The notes under the pieces are model-generated. The model was not told the origin of the DNA. It saw nothing but the letters and a program-made list of their open reading frames with translations, and made no database searches. A DNA stretch of 64,000 bases from NCBI RefSeq assembly GCF_013248905.1, contig NZ_JABRVS010000001.1:2852001-2916000 (forward strand), written 5' to 3'. Both the position numbers and the translations under genes were made by a program. How positions within the stretch are numbered: position 1 is the first letter of the stretch; each line of letters starts with the position of its first letter. Shown here piece after piece: positions 1-8,800 of this stretch. This DNA is from Shewanella sp. VB17. GTDB taxonomy: Bacteria; Pseudomonadota; Gammaproteobacteria; Enterobacterales; Shewanellaceae.

Positions 1-1533
1 GAATAAATAAGGTGCCTCAGCGGTTTCATCGTAATGATATTCCCAATCACTGCCCATGTGCTTATTAACGATTTGGCGATAGTCAATAACGCCATCTTCC
101 CATGTCCCTGCTATCTTGCCTGTTGCTGTGCCAGTAAAGGGGTTGTTATCTTGATAATCATGCACGCCCGTCCAGCCACGACCATACATAGCTGCCCCGA
201 CCACGATTTTACCCGGTGTCACACCTTGAGTTAATAGTGCTTTGACGCCTTTGTCAGTCGTATAACGGGTATTAGGATCCCAACTTGCATCGTAAAGCGA
301 TGTTTGATGCCCCAGCTCAGTATTGCTCCAACCCCCATTGAAGTCGTAGCTCATTAAGAAGATATAATCCATGTACTGCTGTGCAGCCTGATAATCCACT
401 TTGGCTATTTTATCATCACCGGCACTAATGGCTGATGTTAATTCATAACTGCGACCAGTTTCGTCACTCAACGTATTGAGCATATTACGTAGATCTTGCA
501 TTAAGAGCACATAGGTTTGCCCATCACTACTACTGCCTAAATCACCATTAGCGCCATCGCCACCAGGAAACTCCCAATCGATATCAACCCCATCGAAAAA
601 CTTCCAGGTTTGTAAAAATTCTTTGACTGAGGCTACGAAGGTGTCTCGTTTGGTTTTATCACCAAATTGGAAGAAGGGATCGGATAAGGTCCAGCCACCA
701 ATTGAAGGCAGAATTTTTAAATCAGGGTTGGCTTGTTTCAATGCCATTAATTGGCCGAAATTACCTTTATAGGGATCAGCATAGTCGCTAACACCTTCTT
801 GCCCTAACTGTATCGCTGCCCAAGGATCGTGTATCGCGACTTTGAAATCTTCACGTCCCTGACAGGCCTTTTGTAAAGATTGGAAGCTTTTTCCTTCTTC
901 AATGTCTTTGAGGCTGTCGTTAATGCCATCACCACCACAAATAGGAGTAAAGCCGTATAAAATATGGGTGAGGTTTTGTGCCGGAATTTTATCCACTGTA
1001 AATTTGCGGCCATAGACGCCCCATTCAACAAAGTAAGCACCAACCACTTTACCGGATTGATTGGCATAAGGACGATTGTTTTCCATTAATGGGGTATTAA
1101 GAGGTGCGAGGTGTTTGCCATCGGTGTCGGCGACCAAAATTTCTTTCGCTGCGCTGCTAGTACAACCATCACTGTTACAAAGTTGCACTAGCATCTGATA
1201 ACGTCCGCTATCCTTTACGCTAAAGCTGGCTTTTCCTGATGTGCTCGATGGGCCTTCCCACACGATGTTATCATCGAGTAACACTTGGGCGGTATCGCCC
1301 ACTTCACCATACCAAATGTCCCAAGCAACAGAGACGTTAGCAGCTTCGTTAACGGTAACCAATTCATTGTAGGCTGTCGCTGTTTGGCTGATCTCAACAA
1401 TGGCAAATTTAGTGTCACCATACTGAATGGTAGGGGCACTTGGAATGGCAGCTTGGATACTGGCACTAAAGGCACTTATTCCAATCGTGGATGCGACCAA
1501 AAGAGCGGTGGTTGATATTTTTGTATTGAACAT
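1..1533 (-). CDS. GH18 chitinase, C-terminal end cut by window edge
   Basis: Secreted glycoside hydrolase family 18 chitinase that cleaves beta-1,4 GlcNAc bonds of chitin outside the cell; 511 codons are visible and the frame runs open off the left edge. The ATG at 1533 is preceded by AGGGAA, a good ribosome binding site. Residues 1-29 are a Sec signal peptide ending near SIQAA. Residues about 30-135 resemble the Ig-like substrate-binding N-terminal domain of Serratia ChiA. The barrel follows, with the family signature DGVDIDWE at residues 314-321: Glu321 is the expected proton donor, Asp317 and Asp319 its partners. A YDFNGGW segment further on fits the substrate cleft. The leader carries a cyclic-di-GMP riboswitch, so expression probably follows the surface-attachment signal. 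Family assignment is firm; whether a C-terminal chitin-binding domain exists cannot be seen. Confidence 0.95.
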   Translation of the reverse strand, partial: MFNTKISTTALLVASTIGISAFSASIQAAIPSAPTIQYGDTKFAIVEISQTATAYNELVTVNEAANVSVAWDIWYGEVGDTAQVLLDDNIVWEGPSSTSGKASFSVKDSGRYQMLVQLCNSDGCTSSAAKEILVADTDGKHLAPLNTPLMENNRPYANQSGKVVGAYFVEWGVYGRKFTVDKIPAQNLTHILYGFTPICGGDGINDSLKDIEEGKSFQSLQKACQGREDFKVAIHDPWAAIQLGQEGVSDYADPYKGNFGQLMALKQANPDLKILPSIGGWTLSDPFFQFGDKTKRDTFVASVKEFLQTWKFFDGVDIDWEFPGGDGANGDLGSSSDGQTYVLLMQDLRNMLNTLSDETGRSYELTSAISAGDDKIAKVDYQAAQQYMDYIFLMSYDFNGGWSNTELGHQTSLYDASWDPNTRYTTDKGVKALLTQGVTPGKIVVGAAMYGRGWTGVHDYQDNNPFTGTATGKIAGTWEDGVIDYRQIVNKHMGSDWEYHYDETAEAPYLF

Positions 1534-1607
1534 AATTCGTTCCCTATTGAGTGAATAACATCAATGAGGCAATTAAACGCAAGTACAGGTTATTCTTATG
1601 ATTAACA

Positions 1608-1700
1608 ATCTATCCTGTAGTAACCCCGCTATCCTAGGTAACAATTACCCTTAGACCGGAGGTTTTGCGTCCCAGTATTTCAACTGGTTTGCCTTTAATT
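1608..1700 (-). promoter_or_regulatory. GEMM-I cyclic-di-GMP riboswitch in chitinase leader
   Basis: Read on the minus strand, this leader matches the GEMM-I consensus closely. GGCAAACC (about 1693-1686) is followed by a short hairpin closed as CCAGT/ACTGG around a GAAA-containing loop. Then come GACGCAAAACCTCCGG (about 1672-1657), the CCTAGG-containing second arm and AGCGGGGTTAC (about 1630-1620). The invariant GGACGCAAA core and the tetraloop are present. It lies about 80 nt upstream of the chitinase ATG. Between aptamer and gene, TACAGG and CCTGTA can pair, and ATTGA/TCAAT can form a small hairpin just before the ribosome binding site. These are candidates for the expression platform. GEMM-I switches upstream of chitinase genes are known in Vibrio and Shewanella relatives. 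Confidence 0.93.
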
Positions 1701-1919
1701 ATAGTGAAACCCAATGACAGCGCTGTCACATGGTTGCAATCATGATATGTGCTATTAACAAATGCAAACGAATAATGCAAAAAAATTGACATATTAACCT
1801 TAATAAACATTGCGTTAACTGAAGTTAACATTTTATTACTCATGTATCTATTGTGGTTCAGTTTTTGAGTAGCACCCCTAATGTTAATTAAGGGCACCAA
1901 TGAGGATACGCGATCTTAC
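1701..1919. other. Intergenic stretch upstream of the chitinase leader
   Basis: AT-rich region between the end of the last RHS tip gene (1920) and the riboswitch. It should hold the chitinase promoter on the minus strand. I see no gene and no clear terminator for the RHS tip operon. An open frame across 1634-1900 overlaps the riboswitch and is not believed. Confidence 0.5.
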
Positions 1920-3176
1920 TTATTTATAGAGTGCATCAAAACCACCTCCAAATGGGGTGTGACATCGACAATGGATCATGTCGATTTCAGAATAGCGTAA
2001 ACCGGCTTTTTGTAATGATTTTAGTAATTGCTTGTTAGTGGTGACTCTTCCTGGTCTAATGGCCATCACATCAATCTGACTCCTTTTGGCGGTATATTGC
2101 ATTTGTTGTGCAGTGTCCTCCGGAAAATTGGACAGTAAATAAGTTTTTGATTTATGCCCTTGTCCAATGATTTCCGTGGGCAATAATGTACCTCCGGTCG
2201 CAGTTGATAAACCCGGATCGACCAGCGCCTTACCATGAGGCGCATAATAATTTAGCTTGGTATCAGCAGTGAACCCAGCCGTTGGTGAAGCCATACCGTG
2301 AGAAGTGAGCACGAGTCTACTCGAAGATTGATTAGGATCTCCTTGATACAAAAGAAAATTACGACCTACTGGCTTGCCTTTATTAGCACTTGTAATCGTA
2401 CTGTTCATTCCAGTGGGGAATCGCGTTTTTGTTGATGTGAATCCTTTACTTATTCCTTTGCCAAGTCCAAAGGTCGCTAGGCCGATAACGGCGCCGATCC
2501 CTGCGTTGATCCCCGCTTGTTTGGTGTCAATACCGGTGGCCACATTTAACCCAAAATCAGCCGCACCAGAGACGACGGCGTCTGCCACCGCTAAGCCCAC
2601 TTGAGCACCTGTTTTAGCCCCAACAGCGGCAGCGCCAAAACCGCCACTGATAAAGCCTAAAGCCGCACCGATCCCCACTTGCTTCCAGTCAAATTTAGTG
2701 TCAGTTGCCGCCGCGCGTATTCCTTCAGCGGCAGCGGAAATACTGGCGCCTACCACAGCGCCGACAATCGCCCCAATTAACAAGCTCATGAGCGCGAAAT
2801 GACCACTGGGATCTTTCAGGTTTATCGGATCGCCCAGACAATAGGCATAAGAGTTAATCCCGCCTTTGCCAAACGGGCTCATGCTGTCACTAGCGTGAAA
2901 GCGCATCAGTGCCGGGTTATAAACACGATAACCCTTGCCTAAATGATACAATCCCGTGGCTGAATCTTGCCGCTCACCATTAAAGCCTAAGCTGTTTTTT
3001 GCAAGCGAGCTTTTGCCTGCACTGACGTTGACAATTTGCCCAGCAGCACTAGCAACCGCAGGGGAGAGTCCCGCAAGAGGTGAGGTCGCCATTAAGAGGG
3101 ATGAATGTTTTATAAAGCGTCTGCGTGATTCATTGACGGATAAATTTATATGGATTTTTTTGTTAATATTATTCAT
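1920..3176 (-). CDS. Tat-signal RHS tip protein with Stv-like C-terminal domain
   Basis: 418-residue protein, third of three tandem tip proteins. Residues 17-23 read SRRRFIK, followed by a weakly hydrophobic stretch and an Ala-rich cleavage region: a twin-arginine type signal. Residues about 60-125 are the closing part of an RHS core (LGFNGER through YAYCLGDPINLKDPSGH). A Gly/Ala-rich hydrophobic segment follows, shared with both sister proteins. The C-terminal ~160 residues are unique: LVLTSHG, YAPHGKALVDPGL and a final IHCRCHTP resemble the putative adhesin Stv domain found at the ends of polymorphic toxins and effectors; its activity is unknown. GAGAGG lies about 10 nt before the ATG at 3176. 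Tip roles are inferred from the family; no immunity gene follows. Confidence 0.8.
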   Translation of the reverse strand: MNNINKKIHINLSVNESRRRFIKHSSLLMATSPLAGLSPAVASAAGQIVNVSAGKSSLAKNSLGFNGERQDSATGLYHLGKGYRVYNPALMRFHASDSMSPFGKGGINSYAYCLGDPINLKDPSGHFALMSLLIGAIVGAVVGASISAAAEGIRAAATDTKFDWKQVGIGAALGFISGGFGAAAVGAKTGAQVGLAVADAVVSGAADFGLNVATGIDTKQAGINAGIGAVIGLATFGLGKGISKGFTSTKTRFPTGMNSTITSANKGKPVGRNFLLYQGDPNQSSSRLVLTSHGMASPTAGFTADTKLNYYAPHGKALVDPGLSTATGGTLLPTEIIGQGHKSKTYLLSNFPEDTAQQMQYTAKRSQIDVMAIRPGRVTTNKQLLKSLQKAGLRYSEIDMIHCRCHTPFGGGFDALYK

Positions 3177-3238
3177 GCCCAGCCAGCCTCTCTATGGATA
3201 TCATTTAGTTTGTTATTCTTCGATTTTGTAAAAAACGC

Positions 3239-4522
3239 CTATGTGAATGGGTTAACACCAGAATAAATAAGATCAATTTTTTTAAATGGGATATTCCCTG
3301 GATAAGTCACTTCACTGATTGTGCTTCCTAGGGTGATTGCTCTTGGTTCTAGAAATTGTTGATCTCTAAAACTAAACACAAAACTATGGGTGGCACTATT
3401 ACTGTATTTCTCTTCACCAAGAAATAGATTTAGATGAGCTTGCTCATTACTCATGGCATCTTTAGCTTGCGCGAGATAGACTGAGTTACTGGCTTTGACT
3501 CCACGTCTAGAATAATCTGGCGTTGCTCTGAAGTAGTGACTACCAGATATTGCCTCATAGCCTTCTTTACTTGTGTAGTGAATATAAAGTGGTTTTCCAT
3601 TAAAGGTGCCGTTATTAAGATGCATATCAATACGTGGATCCTTGGCAATGCCAAATCCTTCAGGGGCCCACTTTTTAGCGGCTTTTGTGGCGCCTCGACC
3701 ACTTAAGCCTATGTTTTTAACATTAGCAATACGGCGGTTGACTGCCGATAAAGATTGACCCGCTTTATTTATTCCTTTGCCAAGGCCAAAGGTCGCTAGG
3801 CCGATAACGGCGCCAATACCGGCATTAATCCCGGCCTGTTTTGTATCTGTGCCTGTTGCTACATTTAATCCAAAATCAGCCGCACCAGAGACGACGGCGT
3901 CTGCCACCGCTAAGCCCACTTGAGCACCTGTTTTAGCCCCAACAGCGGCAGCGCCAAAGCCACCACTGATAAAGCCCAAGGCCGCGCCTATGCCGACTTG
4001 TTTCCAGTCAAATTTAGTATCAGTTGCCGCAGCGCGTATTCCTTCGGCCGCGGCGGAGATGCTGGCACCCACCACAGCGCCGACAATCGCGCCAATTAAC
4101 AAGCTCATGAGCGCGAAATGACCACTGGGATCTTTCAGGTTTATCGGATCACCCAAACAATAGGCATAAGCATTAACCCCGCCTTTGCCAAACGGGCTCA
4201 TGCTGTCACTGGCGTGAAAGCGCATCAATGCTGGGTTATAAACACGATAACCCTTGCCTAAATGATACAATCCCGTGGCTGAATCTTGCCGCTCACCGTT
4301 AAAGCCTAAGCTGTTTTTTGCAAGCGAGCTTTCACTTGCGCTGACCTTGACGTTGACAATTTGTCCTGCTGCGCTGGCTATCACTGGCGACAGACCCGCC
4401 AGAGGAGAGGCCGCTATTAATAATGATGACTGCTTCATAAAGTGCCGACGTGATGCATTGATTGATGAATTCATTATTTTTAACTCGCTATTTTTTACAT
4501 TATTTATGCTTAGTTTACCCAT
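3239..4522 (-). CDS. Tat-signal RHS tip protein with HYD1-like ADP-ribosyltransferase domain
   Basis: 427-residue sister of the neighbouring tip proteins. It has a twin-arginine signal (SRRHFMK, residues 24-30), the end of the RHS core up to DPSGH, and the shared Gly/Ala segment. The unique C-terminus of about 160 residues contains YIHYTSKEGYEAISGS, NSVYLAQAKDAMS and THSFVFSF. These resemble HYD1-signature ADP-ribosyltransferases, a common polymorphic toxin warhead (H-Y-T near the start of the fold). That call is by eye and moderate. The start is uncertain: the ATG at 4522 has no clear Shine-Dalgarno, and an in-frame ATG at 4474 (MNSSINASRR) is also possible with only a weak GAG upstream. The gap to the preceding tip gene is 73 nt and contains a perfect inverted repeat. 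No immunity gene is visible. Confidence 0.78.
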   Translation of the reverse strand: MGKLSINNVKNSELKIMNSSINASRRHFMKQSSLLIAASPLAGLSPVIASAAGQIVNVKVSASESSLAKNSLGFNGERQDSATGLYHLGKGYRVYNPALMRFHASDSMSPFGKGGVNAYAYCLGDPINLKDPSGHFALMSLLIGAIVGAVVGASISAAAEGIRAAATDTKFDWKQVGIGAALGFISGGFGAAAVGAKTGAQVGLAVADAVVSGAADFGLNVATGTDTKQAGINAGIGAVIGLATFGLGKGINKAGQSLSAVNRRIANVKNIGLSGRGATKAAKKWAPEGFGIAKDPRIDMHLNNGTFNGKPLYIHYTSKEGYEAISGSHYFRATPDYSRRGVKASNSVYLAQAKDAMSNEQAHLNLFLGEEKYSNSATHSFVFSFRDQQFLEPRAITLGSTISEVTYPGNIPFKKIDLIYSGVNPFT

Positions 4523-4535
4523 GTTGATTGCTATA

Positions 4536-4564
4536 GGTTTTAGAGATAATTGCTCTCTAAAACC
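4536..4564. repeat. Perfect 11-bp inverted repeat between tip genes
   Basis: GGTTTTAGAGA at 4536-4546 and TCTCTAAAACC at 4554-4564, with a 7-nt loop. It sits between two RHS tip genes, about 14 nt before the ATG at 4522 on the minus strand. There is no T-run after it, so it is not a standard terminator. It could modulate translation of the second tip or mark a recombination scar. Confidence 0.6.
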
Positions 4565-4595
4565 GAAAACAAAATATAGGTTTCACAATCAGTGA

Positions 4596-5834
4596 TTAAA
4601 ATTTGAAAGCCGCAGCAAAATTAACCATTTGACGTATATCGACGTCATAGTGAGATGCTCTCCAAGCAGGAATTGAAGATGATAAACTTTGAACTGTCGT
4701 TCTATAGTGACCAGTATCATTGTTTATCCAAAGTTTTTTGCCCTCAATTAATTGACCTGAACCGCCTGTTATAATGCTTCCACCCCCAGCAGGAACCGAA
4801 TGCTTAAACTCTGGGCTAATAACTGATAATCCCTTATTATTGAATATCCATTTAAATTCTTTTTTTGATTCAATGAATTGATGAAAACCTTCCGTGCCTT
4901 GTGAATAGGGGCCTAAGCCATCTGAGTAATCAGAGCCCATTGCTTTTACATTTGATTCCTCAACTTCTCCTGCAAATAATTTAGGCATGCTATTATCAAA
5001 CTCTCCAAATTTAGCATGTGAAGAGCCGTAAGCTTTATTGACTTTAGCGCTACCCGCACCTCCGGTCAGTGCTCTTCTTGGATCTTTAAATACTTTGGCG
5101 TTTGAGCCCATGCCGACACCAAACGTAGCCAAACCGATAACCGCACCAATGCCAGCATTTATTCCGGCTTGTTTGGTATCGACACCCGCCGCTACATTTA
5201 ACCCAAAATCAGCCGCGCCAGAGACGACGGCATCAGCCACCGCTAAGCCTACTTGAGCACCTGTTTTAGCCCCAACAGCGGCAGCGCCAAAGCCACCACT
5301 GATAAAGCCCAAGGCGGCGCCTATGCCCACTTGCTTCCAGTCAAATTTAGTATCAGTTGCCGCAGCGCGTATTCCTTCTGCCGCGGCGGAGATGCTGGCA
5401 CCCACCACAGCGCCAACAATCGCCCCAATTAACAAGCTCATGAGCGCGAAATGACCACTGGGATCTTTCAGGTTTATCGGATCGCCCAAACAATAGGCAT
5501 AAGAGTTAATCCCGCCTTTGCCAAACGGGCTCATGCTGTCACTGGCGTGAAAGCGCATCAGTGCAGGGTTATAAACACGATAACCCTTGCCTAAATGATA
5601 CAATCCCGTGGCTGAATCTTGCCGCTCACCGTTAAAGCCTAAGCTGTTTTTTGCAAGCGAGCTTTCACTTGCGCTGACCTTGACAATTTGTCCTGCTGCG
5701 CTGGCTATCACTGGCGACAGACCCGCCAAAGGAGAGGCCGCTATTAATAATGATGACTGCTTCATAAAGCGCCGGCGTGATGCATTCACCGAGGAGGGTA
5801 AAGATGAAGCATCTGAAGAGGTTATTTGTTTCAT
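4596..5834 (-). CDS. Tat-signal RHS tip protein, first copy, unknown toxin domain
   Basis: 412-residue protein directly after the RHS shell gene. Residues 19-25 read SRRRFMK, then a hydrophobic stretch and an Ala-rich end near residue 46: a twin-arginine type signal. Residues 65-128 carry the closing part of the RHS core from LGFNGER to DPSGH, which the shell protein lacks. A Gly/Ala segment runs to about 245. The unique C-terminus (about 250-412) has no family I can name; a WINNDTGHYRTT segment recalls N-x-S/T-GHY motifs seen in polymorphic toxin ends. AGGGA lies 6 nt before the ATG and overlaps the last shell codons. The shell stop TAG is in frame and only one codon (CTG) before this ATG, so re-initiation or read-through are both possible. 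Confidence 0.82.
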   Translation of the reverse strand: MKQITSSDASSLPSSVNASRRRFMKQSSLLIAASPLAGLSPVIASAAGQIVKVSASESSLAKNSLGFNGERQDSATGLYHLGKGYRVYNPALMRFHASDSMSPFGKGGINSYAYCLGDPINLKDPSGHFALMSLLIGAIVGAVVGASISAAAEGIRAAATDTKFDWKQVGIGAALGFISGGFGAAAVGAKTGAQVGLAVADAVVSGAADFGLNVAAGVDTKQAGINAGIGAVIGLATFGVGMGSNAKVFKDPRRALTGGAGSAKVNKAYGSSHAKFGEFDNSMPKLFAGEVEESNVKAMGSDYSDGLGPYSQGTEGFHQFIESKKEFKWIFNNKGLSVISPEFKHSVPAGGGSIITGGSGQLIEGKKLWINNDTGHYRTTVQSLSSSIPAWRASHYDVDIRQMVNFAAAFKF

Positions 5835-5837
5835 CAG

Positions 5838-8800
5838 CTATCCCTGTCCATAAGGGGTATATTGACGTGTCTGCTTGGTGCGTTCGTCGCTGGTTTCTGT
5901 TTCTGTTAATGTGGTGAGAATGCTGCCTTGGGCATTGGGCAGTAAGAATTGGTGCTGAGCGCTGCCCTGTGCATTCACCGTACGACTCACCGCTGCACTA
6001 CCAACACGCTGATAACTGGTATGTACCCCTTCAGAAAACTCATTGGCAAGCTGTTCGCCTTGATAGTAAAGGTAGATAAGAGCGTCATCGTTAGTTTGTG
6101 ACACGACCTGACCCGAGGCATCATAATGGTAGCGTGATAAGGTATTCCCGTCTTGGCTGACGGTTTCCATTTGATCCAGACTGTTGTATTGGTACTCTCT
6201 GCCTTGCTCATCACTGAGTAAATTACCTGCAGCATCGTATTCAAAGTTAACATCGGCGTGATAACTTGGATGGGTATTGGTCATGTTTTTCAGTTGCACT
6301 GGATTATCTAAGGCATAGGTGAAAAGGGTGCTATTGTTTGTACCACCGACAAAGGTACTGTCAGCCTGAGTGATGTTGCCATACACATCGTACTGAAAGC
6401 TTTGATGAGTAATGACATTGCCATATTCATCTTGCGGTGCATTAGGCCCTGAGCATGTATAGGTATCTAATCGGTGCAATTCATCATAGGTCATCGTCTC
6501 AGTGGTGATGTCGGTGCCTTCTCGGTATATTTTTTCCTTAATTTGTAAGTCGGTGTTAAAGGTTTGCGTCGTGGTAAACTCTTCAATGCCATTGACGGTG
6601 ACAATTCGACTGGTTTCCATTCCCATCGCATTAGGGACTAACGCAATGGAGACAATATCATCGTTATGGTGAGTATCATATTGCACTGGACGACTATGGA
6701 CGTCATAAATTATATCTGTGGTGGTAGATTGTCCATTTTCTGTTGAAACAACCGTCTGTATACGAGCATAGCGGTCGTAATTGTATCGGGTAACATTACC
6801 GAAATAGTCTTCTTTTGACAGTAGCAAGCCCATCAAAGAATAGTCATAATGTGCGCTGCGAGTCGTGCCGTCATTGAGTTGTACCGACTCTGAGGTGAGC
6901 TGGCCAAGTCGATTGTGATCAAAACCTTGCAAACCACTTTGATTGAGGGTTTGTTTTAAGCTGCCAGTGGTCTTGTCGTAGTCATAGGTACTGGCCAGAT
7001 CGGCATTGGCTGCCATGGTCATGGAAAGGGGCACTTGCAGATACTGATTATTGTTAAATGTGACAGTGTCACCATGAGGGGTTGTTTGCGTTGATGGCAG
7101 CATAGACGACCCGACATACTGAAAGCTTCTGGTCACTGTGCCAGACTCCTCTTGTACCATCCGTGCTAGCCCATCGTACTGACGATGACCTAAGCTGATA
7201 TTATTCATCTTGATGTCAGTGGCAAGCTCACCCGTGGTAAAGTCAGCATATTGAAGCGTTTGTGTGAGCGTTTGATTGTCAATTTCCCTGTCGATAGCCA
7301 CGACCCTGTCGCAATTGTCGTAACGTTGACTGGTAAGGTGATGATTGGTATCGGTAGTATCTAATAAATTGGCATAACCATCATAGTGATATAAGGTTTT
7401 AGCGAGTTGATTATTGTCAACATCTAAAGTTTGTTTTGATGTTTCCAGTCCTGACTCATTGTAGAGAGTGATCTCTTTTAATAGACCAACAATGTTATAT
7501 TCTGTGGTCAAGGTGACTTGATTTTGAGTGATTAATTCAATTCTGCCATCAGGGTGAGTAATTTTATTGACTTCACCATGCTCATCATACTCATAGGCAG
7601 TCGTGAGTGATAATGGAATATCTGCTAACCAATCGGTATTTGTCTGTGTGATAAGCAGGCCAAATGCATCATAATGCAATGTGCTTATATTTCTTAATAC
7701 ACCATGACTATCTGTTTGTTGTGTATTAGTGTCTTTGCCGGCGTTATTAAACTGACGTACTTGCTGATTACCTTTTACATCGGTGATAGTGAGTGCATTA
7801 ATGCCGCTGCCGACTTCATAATGATAATGAACGCTTGCTGAATATTCGGTGCTAGGTGCCACTGTTTCGGATAGTTTTCGGCCGATACTGTCATAGGTGA
7901 ATAGCATTTTCACATTGTCAATATTTGTACTTTCAATGGGTTGTCCATCAAGATAAGACGTTTTCTCTGATATGCTGGCACTGATACCATCATGGGCAAG
8001 AATATTCTGGGTTGTTAGCAGGCCATCTGCTGCAAAATCATAGGCATAAGTTAACTGACTTTGCTTGCCGTTAATGACAGTGACTGAAGTGTGAATACGG
8101 CCATATTGGTAGACGTTAGTGTTATCACGGTAATAGGTCTGTGTGGTACTTTGATTGTCGTCTGTAGTATTTGACAATAACACGATATAATCGTTGACGT
8201 CATCAAGCTTGGGTAATGCCTGATAGGTCATTTGAGTGTGGCGGGGTGTTTCACCATGTTGAGTAATAGCGGGTATAAATGATTCACGCTTAAGCAGTGC
8301 GACCATGTTATTGGGCTCGGCTGGACAGGCATTGCCTTCACCAGATGCAGCATAAAATACTCGTTGAACCTCAGAGCCATCAACTTGTTTTACATAGGTT
8401 TGATTAGCGTATTCATCGTAATTAAAACATGTGGTATAAGTTTTTGAAGCACCATTTTTATAATAAGTGACTTTCTGCTCTTTCACAAAGCTATAATTGG
8501 CAGCTTGATAGTCAATGCTACTGTTTAAGTCTGCAAAATACAGGTTTTGTTCTTTTTTATATAAGATCCCATTATTGAGGTATTCGGCTGACTCGAGTAA
8601 GTGGTATTTATTGTAAATTCTAACCACAGACTGACGGCTATTAATGGTTTCGGTGCAGCTAAATTGATAATTGTTGGCGGCTTTAAATAAGGTGTCTTCC
8701 CCAGCGACCCAAGCTCTGTCGCTGGCAAATCCTAAGTAGTTTTTATCAGAATAATCGTAAGTCGTGTATTGTGTTAATTGATTCTCACCCGGCGAGATTT

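Larger units (their letters stand above)
2445..5800. repeat. Three near-identical DNA copies encoding signal, RHS core end and Gly/Ala segment
   Basis: About 680 bp is repeated three times in direct orientation, at roughly 2445-3130, 3768-4470 and 5110-5800. Each copy encodes the Tat-like signal, the RHS core end and the Gly/Ala segment of a tip protein. Identity is high at DNA level, with scattered third-position changes, and drops abruptly where the unique toxin-like domains begin. This is the pattern expected from duplication or recombination of C-terminal cassettes. Confidence 0.85.

Noticed and set aside
1634..1900. Open frame of 88 codons on the minus strand
   Set aside because: It runs through the riboswitch aptamer, has no ribosome site and no protein-like composition.
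2374..5256. Plus-strand open frames opposite the tip genes
   Set aside because: They are repeated only because the tip DNA is repeated; composition mirrors the Gly/Ala segment on the other strand.
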